Shown here one piece after another: positions 1-5,556 of a stretch of DNA of 5,556 nucleotides. The DNA comes from an uncultured Clostridia bacterium (GTDB taxonomy: Bacteria > Bacillota > Clostridia > Oscillospirales > Ruminococcaceae), in contig CANRLY010000122.1 of the NCBI GenBank assembly GCA_947631585.1, positions 1 to 5,556 on the forward strand, in the 5' to 3' direction. The number at the start of each line of letters is the position of its first letter. Position 1 is the first letter of the stretch. A program made the position numbers and the translations under genes. The notes beneath the pieces are model-generated. The model saw only the letters and a list, made by a program, of their open reading frames with translations, searched no databases and was not told the origin of the DNA.

Positions 1-93
1 CTCGACCCGCCTGTCATGCAGTTCCAAAGCGGCGTCATACCTGTCGGCTATCTGTGCGCTGGTCTTTTCGTAAAGATCTGCATTGTATCTCAT
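1..93 (-). CDS. Probable DnaC/DnaI-like helicase loader, N-terminal fragment
   Basis: Only the first 31 codons are inside the window; the gene continues past the left edge. It starts with ATG at 93, preceded by a perfect AGGAGG seven bases upstream, so the start is secure. The visible peptide (MRYNADLYEK...) is charged and helical, with several Tyr, Asp, Glu and Arg residues. It resembles the N-terminal helical arm of clostridial DnaC/DnaI-like ATP-binding proteins, which load the replicative helicase. No ATPase motif lies within the fragment, so the product is inferred mainly from position: it sits 11 bases after a DnaD-domain gene on the same strand, a common clostridial arrangement. Another small helical protein translationally coupled to dnaD cannot be excluded. 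Confidence 0.55.
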   Translation of the reverse strand, partial: MRYNADLYEKTSAQIADRYDAALELHDRRVE

Positions 94-100
94 GACCCGA

Positions 101-106
101 CCTCCT
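101..106 (-). promoter_or_regulatory. Ribosome binding site overlapping the upstream stop codon
   Basis: On the minus strand the sequence reads TAGGAGGTCGGGTCATG. The TAG stop of the DnaD-domain gene (107-105) shares bases with the AGGAGG Shine-Dalgarno of the next gene, whose ATG follows seven bases later. Ribosomes terminating on the first gene therefore sit on the binding site of the second, which suggests translational coupling. Confidence 0.8.
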
Positions 107-1100
107 AAGTCTTGACTTCATTCTGATCCAGCAGGAAGTTTTTCTGGAACTGGTCTATCTCGTCCACATCAAATGACGACTTGCTGCCGCCTTTTCTTTC
201 TGCCGTGTGCGAAAGACTTTGCTGCCTGGCTTGCTCCAGAGTGGTTATCCCCGACTGATGCCAGTTCTGCAATATCTTGTTTATATAGTTAAAACTTAAC
301 TTCCCCGTGTTGTCAACGCAAAGTTCGTAAGCATATTCCGCCATATCTACAGGTATCCCCATGCCGTCCCAGCTGTCGATGTGCTTCTTTTGGGCGGAAG
401 TGAGCTTGGTGGTTATCCCGAAAGCCGCCGCTATGCGGTTTTCGTACTTGTGCCGTGCTTCCAGCAGGATTATGTGCTTTTCTATTTCGCTGAAAGAAAC
501 TATATCCTGCTCAAAGAAACTGCCGGCTACCGTTTTTATGTAAGAAATGCTGGATTTGCCCAGCTTCTGGCAGTATTCGGCGATAAGGAGCATTGAAGAT
601 GCGCTGAACCCGTAGTATTCGTATATGTAGATGAAACCCCTCTGCTCAGTGTAATTGAGCGTCCTGTTCAGTACGTTCTGAACGTTGTCAAAGAAATTTT
701 TCAGCGCCGGGTCTGAACTTATCCTGGAAGCTATCTCAGCAGGCGTGTAAGCGACCGATTCGCTGCGGCTTTTCTCAGCGGACGATAGTTCCGCCGCCTT
801 TGCAAGAGCCTGCTTTTTCTCGTATTCCGGCGAGACCGCAAACCCCACGAACGTCTTTACCTCCGAAAGGCTTATCACTTCCTTGTCGTTCCAGTAGATA
901 AGGGCGTCGCTCACAGTCTGCCGGTCAAGACCGGTAAGCTGGGCTATCCGCTCGTCGGTGAACTTTCCGCCTCCCCATGAAAGCACGCACAGCAGCACTT
1001 TTATGTAGTTGCCGTCGGTGTTTTTGAGAAAATCATCGGCAACGGAGCACGGAACGTTGAAAAATCTTCCCATATTATTCAGTTTTATGTAATGTTCCAC
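105..1100 (-). CDS. DnaD-domain replication initiation protein (tandem DnaD domains)
   Basis: This 331-residue protein is a DnaD/DnaB-type primosome component, a cytoplasmic DNA-remodelling protein that in Firmicutes helps recruit the replicative helicase to origins and restart forks. Residues about 15-80 look like a winged helix-turn-helix, including FTDERIAQLTGLDRQTVSDAL, which resembles a recognition-helix region. Two DnaD-like helical domains follow, about 133-210 and 220-292. Each ends in a similar tail: Y187-I-x2-V-x3-F195-x4-I, then Y272-I-x2-I-x3-W280-x4-I. The second matches the YxxxIxxxW signature of the family. The C-terminus has an SFDxDE segment (309-314) seen in many clostridial members. 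The GTG start at 1098-1100 is chosen because GAGGG lies seven bases upstream; the first internal ATG (residue 10) has no such site. The next gene is probably a helicase loader. I leave the symbol blank because clostridial tandem-DnaD proteins are not clean orthologues of Bacillus dnaD or dnaB. Confidence 0.88.
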   Translation of the reverse strand: MEHYIKLNNMGRFFNVPCSVADDFLKNTDGNYIKVLLCVLSWGGGKFTDERIAQLTGLDRQTVSDALIYWNDKEVISLSEVKTFVGFAVSPEYEKKQALAKAAELSSAEKSRSESVAYTPAEIASRISSDPALKNFFDNVQNVLNRTLNYTEQRGFIYIYEYYGFSASSMLLIAEYCQKLGKSSISYIKTVAGSFFEQDIVSFSEIEKHIILLEARHKYENRIAAAFGITTKLTSAQKKHIDSWDGMGIPVDMAEYAYELCVDNTGKLSFNYINKILQNWHQSGITTLEQARQQSLSHTAERKGGSKSSFDVDEIDQFQKNFLLDQNEVKT

Positions 1101-1107
1101 CCTATCA

Positions 1108-1112
1108 CCCTC
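1108..1112 (-). promoter_or_regulatory. Ribosome binding site fixing the GTG start of the DnaD-domain gene
   Basis: GAGGG on the minus strand lies seven bases before GTG at 1100. It supports this GTG over the ATG at codon 10, which is preceded only by A/T-rich coding sequence. Confidence 0.65.
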
Positions 1113-1128
1113 AGAAAACGACTTTTAT

Positions 1129-1156
1129 GCTGCCTGAAACCATAAGCTTCGGCAGC
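1129..1156 (-). promoter_or_regulatory. Stem-loop in the 5' leader of the DnaD-domain transcript
   Basis: On the minus strand GCTGCCGAAGC, a five-base loop TTATG, and GTTTC-A-GGCAGC form an 11-pair stem with one bulged A and one G-U pair. With transcription predicted to start near 1160, the hairpin begins about four bases from the mRNA 5' end and ends about 28 bases before the start codon. No U-run follows it, so it is not an intrinsic terminator. A 5' stem at this position most often protects mRNA from 5'-end-dependent decay; a regulatory role is also possible. Confidence 0.55.
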
Positions 1157-1166
1157 GGCTGTTCTA

Positions 1167-1195
1167 ATTGTAACACATAATTCGTCCGATTGCAA
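1167..1195 (-). promoter_or_regulatory. Sigma-A type promoter for the leftward dnaD-family operon
   Basis: Read on the minus strand, TTGCAA (-35, 1195-1190), a 17-base spacer and TACAAT (-10, 1172-1167) form a good match to the housekeeping consensus. A TG one base before the -10 box makes it an extended -10. Transcription should begin near 1160, giving a leader of about 60 bases. It faces away from the miaB promoter; the two -35 boxes are 67 bases apart. Confidence 0.78.
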
Positions 1196-1262
1196 CATCA
1201 TGAAATGAAACAGCAGGGATTTTTTTAAATTAGAGATATTTGATTTTTGTGTGCGAAAAGTG

Positions 1263-1291
1263 TTGAAATATCTTTAGATGTGTGTTATAAT
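1263..1291 (+). promoter_or_regulatory. Sigma-A type promoter for the miaB operon
   Basis: TTGAAA (1263-1268), a 17-base spacer and a consensus TATAAT (1286-1291), with an extended -10 TG at 1283-1284, give a near-ideal housekeeping promoter. The predicted start of transcription is about 1298, leaving a leader of about 52 bases before the TTG start at 1350. A/T-rich sequence upstream (1218-1250, with a T7 run) could serve as an UP element. No further promoter is seen before the YlbF/YmcA-family or mutS genes, so this one probably drives all three. Confidence 0.85.
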
Positions 1292-1337
1292 AATTTTAAG
1301 CATGGGCAGTCGGTGCGGCTGCTGTAAATTGTGTTAT

Positions 1338-1342
1338 AGGAG
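1338..1342 (+). promoter_or_regulatory. Ribosome binding site deciding the TTG start of miaB
   Basis: AGGAG is followed by seven bases and then TTG at 1350. It is the only good Shine-Dalgarno in the 5' part of the frame. Neither in-frame ATG (1278, 1302) has one. Confidence 0.8.
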
Positions 1343-1349
1343 CTTTGAT

Positions 1350-2741
1350 TTGGAAGATACTAAAGTCTATAAAGACCGGCGGCTGGAACTGTCGCTTGAA
1401 AAATTGAGAGATACCATCTCCCGGAGATATGGAGACAAACAGCCTCTTTGCTATCTCCATTCATACGGCTGCCAGCAGAATGTTTCCGACGGCGAAAAGA
1501 TAATGGAAATGCTCAGGCGTGCCGGATACGGCTTTACAGACAGCGCTGAAAACGCCGACCTGGTCATACTTAACACCTGCGCTGTCAGGGAAAATGCCGA
1601 GGACAGAGTGTTCGGGGCAGTCGGAAGCCTTAAAAAACTTAAAGAACGCCGCCCTGATACTATTATTGGGATATGCGGCTGTATGGCGCAGCAGGAAACC
1701 GTCTGCCAAAAGATAAAAGAGTCTTACAAACAGGTGGACCTTGTGTTCGGAACATACGCTTACGGCGACCTTTTTGAGCTGCTTGACAGGCTGCTTACCG
1801 AAAAGGTGCGGCTTTTCCACCTTGGGGGCGACACCGACGCTATCAACGAGGAACTGGTACAGCTGCGCAACAATAAGATAAAAGCCACCGTCCCGATAAT
1901 GTATGGCTGCAATAATTTCTGCACCTACTGTATAGTACCGTATGTCAGGGGCAGGGAGAGGAGCAGAAAGCCGGAAGCGGTCATCGGCGAGGTCAGAGGG
2001 CTGGTGGAACAGGGCTGCCGTGAGATCACGCTCCTTGGGCAGAATGTAAATTCCTACGCCTATGGCTTTGCCGACCTCTTAAAAGAAATAGACCGTATAG
2101 GCGGGCATTTCAGGGTCAGGTTCATGAGTTCCCACCCGAAAGACGCCAGCCGTGAACTTATAGATACGATAGTTCAGAGCAGGCATATCTGTAAGCAGTT
2201 GCACCTGCCGGTACAGTGCGGAAGCAACAGGATACTTAAACTTATGAACCGTAAGTATACAGTGGAAGATTACCTGAAAATAATAGACTACGCAAGGGAA
2301 AAGTCGCCTGACTTCTGCTTTTCTACCGATATAATAGTAGGCTTCCCCGGGGAGACTTACGAGGAGTTCCGGCAGACAGCCGACCTGCTGGCAAAGGTGG
2401 GATTCTATAACGTTTTCTCTTTTGTGTTCTCAAAGCGCACCGGCACTAAAGCCGCAGAGATGAAAGACGATATTTCCGATAAAGAAAAAGGTCTGTGGCT
2501 GAGGGAACTGCTGCTTGAACAGCGTGAGACTTCCCAGAAGATAAACGACCGCTTTGTGGGAAAGATAAAAGAAGTGCTGGTGGACGGCGTAAGCTCTTCC
2601 GATAAACAGCTCCTCAGCGGCAGGACCGACGAGGGACTGATCGTGGAATTTGCCGGCGATACGTCGCTGATAGGGGAGTTTGTGGACGTCAGGATAACAA
2701 AGGCTATGAACTGGGCGCTTGCCGGAGAGATCTTCGGATAA
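1350..2741 (+). CDS. miaB: tRNA-2-methylthio-N6-dimethylallyladenosine synthase (MiaB)
   Basis: MiaB is a radical-SAM enzyme that adds a methylthio group to i6A37 of tRNAs reading U-starting codons, giving ms2i6A37 and improving decoding. From the TTG start the protein has 463 residues, normal for the family. Residues about 33-140 form the UPF0004 methylthiotransferase domain, with cluster cysteines at C41 (YGCQQN), C77 (NTCAVRE) and C111 (GCMAQQ). The radical-SAM domain (about 180-395) has the C187-x3-C191-x2-C194 motif, then RGRERSR and LLGQNVNSY. A TRAM RNA-binding domain fills about 397-463. NTCAVREN, LHLPVQ-GS and LKLMNRKYT favour MiaB over RimO or MtaB. The usual Ser in LHLPVQSGS is Cys here (C290). 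The open frame continues upstream to ATG 1278, but that ATG lies inside the promoter; a leaderless start at ATG 1302 is the only other candidate. The YlbF/YmcA-family gene follows after 35 bases. Confidence 0.95.
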   Translation: MEDTKVYKDRRLELSLEKLRDTISRRYGDKQPLCYLHSYGCQQNVSDGEKIMEMLRRAGYGFTDSAENADLVILNTCAVRENAEDRVFGAVGSLKKLKERRPDTIIGICGCMAQQETVCQKIKESYKQVDLVFGTYAYGDLFELLDRLLTEKVRLFHLGGDTDAINEELVQLRNNKIKATVPIMYGCNNFCTYCIVPYVRGRERSRKPEAVIGEVRGLVEQGCREITLLGQNVNSYAYGFADLLKEIDRIGGHFRVRFMSSHPKDASRELIDTIVQSRHICKQLHLPVQCGSNRILKLMNRKYTVEDYLKIIDYAREKSPDFCFSTDIIVGFPGETYEEFRQTADLLAKVGFYNVFSFVFSKRTGTKAAEMKDDISDKEKGLWLRELLLEQRETSQKINDRFVGKIKEVLVDGVSSSDKQLLSGRTDEGLIVEFAGDTSLIGEFVDVRITKAMNWALAGEIFG

Positions 2742-2760
2742 GATAAAATAATAATAATTT

Positions 2761-2767
2761 AAAGGAG
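2761..2767 (+). promoter_or_regulatory. Ribosome binding site of the YlbF/YmcA-family gene
   Basis: AAAGGAG lies nine bases before ATG 2777. The short A/T-rich spacer after miaB (2742-2760) shows no hairpin and no recognisable promoter, which fits co-transcription from the miaB promoter. Confidence 0.75.
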
Positions 2768-2776
2768 TTATAGAAA

Positions 2777-3184
2777 ATGAATGTTATCGAACTTGCAAGG
2801 CAGCTGGGAACTGCTATCCAGCAGGACGAGACCTATAAGACTTTCGTTGCTGCAAAGGAAGAAAACGACAATGATAAGGAACTTCAGGAGATGATAATGA
2901 AGTTCAACGACCTGAGAAGAGAACTGAACGCTGAGATGTCAAAAGACGATAAGGATGCTGATACTATGAAAAGGCTGGATGCCGATATCAGGGAGCTTTA
3001 CGGCAGGATAATGTCCAGACATTCCATGGCAAACTATAATGCCGCCAGGGAAAAGCTGGACAAAGTACTCAATTCGGTAAATTATATCATTACCATGGCT
3101 GCAAACGGCGAGGACCCCATGACTTGCCCTGAAGAGCCGCCCCACTGCTCAGGCAGCTGCTCAAGCTGTTCCGGCTGCCACTGA
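2777..3184 (+). CDS. YlbF/YmcA-family protein with cysteine-rich C-terminal tail (RicA-like)
   Basis: This 135-residue protein belongs to the YlbF/YmcA (Com_YlbF) helical family. Residues 1-110 are almost all amphipathic, charged helix, opening with MNVIELARQLGTAIQQDETY, typical of the family. In B. subtilis the members RicA (YmcA) and RicF (YlbF) join RicT (YaaT) in a cytoplasmic complex that binds [4Fe-4S] clusters and assists RNase Y in mRNA processing, with effects on competence, sporulation and biofilm. Here all five cysteines of the protein lie in the last 19 residues (C117, C124, C128, C131, C134), with H123 and H135, after a Pro/Glu linker. This spacing fits metal or Fe-S binding. Its place between miaB and mutS equals that of ymcA, so RicA is the likeliest counterpart, though one clostridial protein may serve both RicA and RicF roles. 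Family assignment is firm; cluster binding is inferred. Confidence 0.85.
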   Translation: MNVIELARQLGTAIQQDETYKTFVAAKEENDNDKELQEMIMKFNDLRRELNAEMSKDDKDADTMKRLDADIRELYGRIMSRHSMANYNAAREKLDKVLNSVNYIITMAANGEDPMTCPEEPPHCSGSCSSCSGCH

Positions 3185-3199
3185 TACGCACAAATCATC

Positions 3200-3205
3200 A
3201 GGGAG
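3200..3205 (+). promoter_or_regulatory. Ribosome binding site of mutS
   Basis: AGGGAG lies nine bases before GTG 3215. An in-frame TGA at 3206-3208 rules out any start further upstream, so GTG 3215 is the only start that keeps the full mismatch-recognition domain and has a binding site. Confidence 0.65.
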
Positions 3206-3214
3206 TGAAAAAGA

Positions 3215-5556
3215 GTGAGACTAGCGGATATAAACATAGAAGATCTGTCCCCTGCAATGCGGCAGTATGTGGAGATCAAACTTAAATATAAAAAGCATAT
3301 ACTGTTTTTCAGACTGGGCGACTTCTACGAAATGTTTTTCGACGACGCAGTGACCGTTTCCCGTGAGCTGGAACTGACGCTTACCGGAAAAGACTGCGGT
3401 CTTTCTGAACGTGCGCCTATGTGCGGGATACCGTACCATGCCTGCGATATGTACCTTAAACGCCTTATCGAAAAAGGCTATATGGTGGCGATATGCGAAC
3501 AGACCGCCGACCCGGCGACCTGTAAGGGACTTGTCCCCAGAGAGGTCATCAGGGTGGTCACTCCCGGTACTCTTATAGAAAGCTCCCTTCTCGATGAGAC
3601 TACCAATAACTATATCTGCGCATTTTACGGCAAAGGCAAGGAGTGTTCGCTTTGCTTTGCGGATATCTCTACCGGGGAAGTACACCTTTTCAATGTTTCC
3701 GGCAAGGATATGACCGCTTCCGCAATCAACGAACTTTCAAGGTTTTCGCCGTCTGAACTGCTTTTCAACGATGGATTTCTGGGAAATAAGGAACTTAACA
3801 GCTTCGTAAAGGATAAGCTCAGACCGGCGGCACAGCTGCTGGAAGAGGACGACTTCTCTCCTGAGATACATTCAGAAGCGGTGCTGAAACAGTTTTCCGC
3901 AGAAAGCTATAAGGAACTGGGCGTGGAGGAAAATTCCGCAGCTGCTTTTGCTGTGACAGGACTGTTCAACTATATCAGCAACGCCCAGAAAGCCATGATA
4001 AGCAGGTTTTCCAAGATACACTGCCACGACAGCGAACCGATAATGACTATCGGCTTTACCGCAAGAAGAAATCTGGAACTTACAGAAACTATGCGGAGCA
4101 AGGAGAAAAAAGGCTCTCTGCTGTGGGTCTTGGATCATACTAAAACTTCCATGGGAAAACGTATGCTCAAAGCTTATATCGAGCAGCCGCTGGTCAGCCC
4201 TGCCGCAATAATAGACAGGCTCGATGCGGTGGAGCAGTTCACCTTGTCTCCTGTCGAACTGGGCGAACTGACTCAGGCGCTGTCCGGCGTCTACGACCTG
4301 GAAAGGCTCATGACAAGGGTAATGTATAAGACCGCTACCCCAAGGGACCTTAAAGCCCTTTCGGTAACTGCGCTTGCGCTTCCCGGTATAAAAAATATAC
4401 TGTCCGGCTTTAGTTCCAAACTGCTGAAAAAGCTGTCTGACAGCATATCAACGCTGGAGGCTGTCTCCAATCTGGTGGAAAACGCCATAGTGGACGAACC
4501 TCCCGCCAACGTCAAGGACGGCGGAGTCATCAAGGACGGCTTCAACGAACAGCTTGACGAACTGAGAAATATCATTTCCGGCGGCAAGGGGATAATCGAG
4601 GATATCGAGGTCAAAGAAAGGGAAGCTACCGGTATCAAGAACCTTAAAATAGGCTATAATAAGGTGTTCGGGTACTATATAGAAGTCACAAGGTCTTACC
4701 TTGACCTTGTACCGGAACGGTTTGTGAGAAAACAGACCCTTGCCAACTGCGAAAGATACATAACCAACGACCTGAAAGTGGCGGAAAATACCATACTGGG
4801 CGCTTCGGATAAGGTCGTCAGCCTGGAACAGGAAATATTCACCGAGATCAGGGAGTTCTTGTCAACTCAGCTAAGACTGGTGCAGGAGACCGCTACTTCG
4901 GTCGCCTCTGTGGACGTGCTTTGCTCTTTTGCGGCGGCTTCGGTGAAGAACGGCTACTGCAAGCCGGAAATAGCCATAGACGGCACTATCACCATAAAAA
5001 ACGGCAGACACCCGGTAGTCGAACTAATGCAGAAAGACGAAATGTTCGTTCCAAACGACACCTATCTGGATCTTTCGGCAAACAGAACGGCTATAATCAC
5101 CGGACCGAATATGTCGGGAAAATCCACATATATGCGGCAGGTCGCACTGATAACCCTTATGGCGCAGATAGGCTGCTTTGTGCCGGCTGACTACGCAAAG
5201 ATCTCGGTGGTCGATCAGATATTCACACGAGTGGGGGCGTCTGACGATCTTACCGCAGGACAATCCACTTTCATGGTGGAAATGGCGGAAGTCGCCGATA
5301 TTCTCAGATACGCCACCAAAAACAGCCTTGTGATACTGGACGAGGTCGGAAGAGGAACTTCAACTTTTGACGGAATAAGTATCGCAAGGGCGGTCACGGA
5401 ATATATATCTACCTCCCGTTCGCTGGGCTGTAAGACCCTTTTTGCAACTCACTATCATGAGCTTATATCGCTGGAGGACGAGCTTGTGGGAGTGAAGAAT
5501 TTTAGCGTTGCGGTAAAACGCAGGGGAGACGATATAAAATTCCTCAGAAAGATAGT
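3215..5556 (+). CDS. mutS: DNA mismatch repair protein MutS, C-terminus cut by window edge
   Basis: MutS dimers recognise mispaired or looped DNA and, on ATP binding, become sliding clamps that recruit MutL. The frame is open for 780 complete codons to the window end, with roughly 70-100 residues missing. It starts with GTG; the alternative ATG at codon 15 would crowd the N-terminal domain. Domain I carries the mismatch wedge F37-Y-E39 (in GDFYEMFF) and GIPYHA (71-76). The connector domain follows, containing FADISTGEVHLF. The lever/clamp region includes LLWVLDHTKTSMGKRML, QPLVSP and VFGYYIEVT (about residues 484-492). The ATPase has Walker A GPNMSGKST (630-638), the DDLTAGQSTFMVEM signature region (677-690), Walker B VILDEVGRGTST (706-717) and the THYHE switch histidine region (745-749). 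All four domains are present, so this is MutS1 and not MutS2. It starts 30 bases after the RicA-like gene; mutL would be expected next but lies outside the window. Confidence 0.97.
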   Translation, partial: MRLADINIEDLSPAMRQYVEIKLKYKKHILFFRLGDFYEMFFDDAVTVSRELELTLTGKDCGLSERAPMCGIPYHACDMYLKRLIEKGYMVAICEQTADPATCKGLVPREVIRVVTPGTLIESSLLDETTNNYICAFYGKGKECSLCFADISTGEVHLFNVSGKDMTASAINELSRFSPSELLFNDGFLGNKELNSFVKDKLRPAAQLLEEDDFSPEIHSEAVLKQFSAESYKELGVEENSAAAFAVTGLFNYISNAQKAMISRFSKIHCHDSEPIMTIGFTARRNLELTETMRSKEKKGSLLWVLDHTKTSMGKRMLKAYIEQPLVSPAAIIDRLDAVEQFTLSPVELGELTQALSGVYDLERLMTRVMYKTATPRDLKALSVTALALPGIKNILSGFSSKLLKKLSDSISTLEAVSNLVENAIVDEPPANVKDGGVIKDGFNEQLDELRNIISGGKGIIEDIEVKEREATGIKNLKIGYNKVFGYYIEVTRSYLDLVPERFVRKQTLANCERYITNDLKVAENTILGASDKVVSLEQEIFTEIREFLSTQLRLVQETATSVASVDVLCSFAAASVKNGYCKPEIAIDGTITIKNGRHPVVELMQKDEMFVPNDTYLDLSANRTAIITGPNMSGKSTYMRQVALITLMAQIGCFVPADYAKISVVDQIFTRVGASDDLTAGQSTFMVEMAEVADILRYATKNSLVILDEVGRGTSTFDGISIARAVTEYISTSRSLGCKTLFATHYHELISLEDELVGVKNFSVAVKRRGDDIKFLRKI

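Noticed and set aside
361..596. Plus-strand open frames of 60-71 codons inside the DnaD-domain gene
   Set aside because: They lie antisense to a well-supported gene, have no convincing ribosome binding site and show no recognisable protein features.
2742..2776. A/T-rich gap after miaB as a possible promoter or terminator
   Set aside because: There is no hairpin, and no -35/-10 pair with acceptable spacing; AAAGGAG accounts for the only signal.
3152..3179. Inverted repeat GGCAGC...GCTGCC at the end of the RicA-like gene as a possible terminator
   Set aside because: The arms are only six to eight pairs within cysteine/serine codons, the loop is long, and no T-run follows. The arms repeat the hexamer of the leader hairpin, but this is expected from TGC/AGC codon use.
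4921..5190. An 89-codon plus-strand frame inside mutS
   Set aside because: It overlaps the Walker A region of mutS in another frame; the mutS frame carries all the conserved motifs there.
3221..5397. Minus-strand open frames of 60-154 codons across mutS
   Set aside because: They are mirror frames of a continuous, motif-complete mutS coding sequence, with no start signals or family resemblance.
1..5556. Search for a new defence, mobile or RNA-based system
   Set aside because: No integrase, transposase, toxin-antitoxin pair, repeat array, tRNA or rRNA is visible. All genes fit conserved housekeeping families.

Overview
The window is a stretch of conserved bacterial chromosome. It most likely comes from a low-to-mid-GC Gram-positive of class Clostridia, perhaps a Ruminococcus/Oscillospirales relative. 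The evidence is strong Shine-Dalgarno sites before every start, frequent ATA and AGG/AGA codons, a DnaD-type replication protein, and the order miaB - YlbF/YmcA family - mutS. That order matches Bacillus subtilis ymcB(miaB)-ymcA(ricA)-cotE-mutS, but here cotE is absent. The taxon is inferred from gene content and was not searched.

Layout: two transcription units diverge from a 249-base control region (1101-1349). Leftward (minus strand) runs a tandem-DnaD-domain protein gene (105-1100, GTG start). The 5' end of a second gene follows 11 bases later (start at 93, cut off by the window edge), probably the DnaC/DnaI-like helicase loader that commonly follows dnaD in Clostridia. Rightward (plus strand) run miaB (tRNA A37 methylthiotransferase, TTG start at 1350), a YlbF/YmcA-family protein with a cysteine-rich tail (2777-3184), and mutS (GTG start at 3215, open at the right edge). 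No terminator or internal promoter is visible between the rightward genes, so they look like one operon.

The control region holds two near-consensus sigma-A promoters facing away from each other, both with 17-base spacers and extended -10 elements sharing the string TGTGTTAYAAT. The rightward promoter shows that the longest miaB reading frame (ATG at 1278) begins inside the promoter. The supported start is TTG at 1350 with AGGAG seven bases upstream. The leftward transcript should begin with a strong stem-loop in its 5' leader.

Functionally, the left unit concerns replication initiation and helicase loading. The right unit combines tRNA modification, an RNase Y/Fe-S-associated accessory protein and mismatch repair. 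I saw no mobile element, CRISPR array, RNA gene or evident new system. The points most worth a second look are the cysteine tail of the YlbF/YmcA-family protein beside the Fe-S enzyme MiaB, the miaB start, the paired divergent promoters and the leader hairpin.
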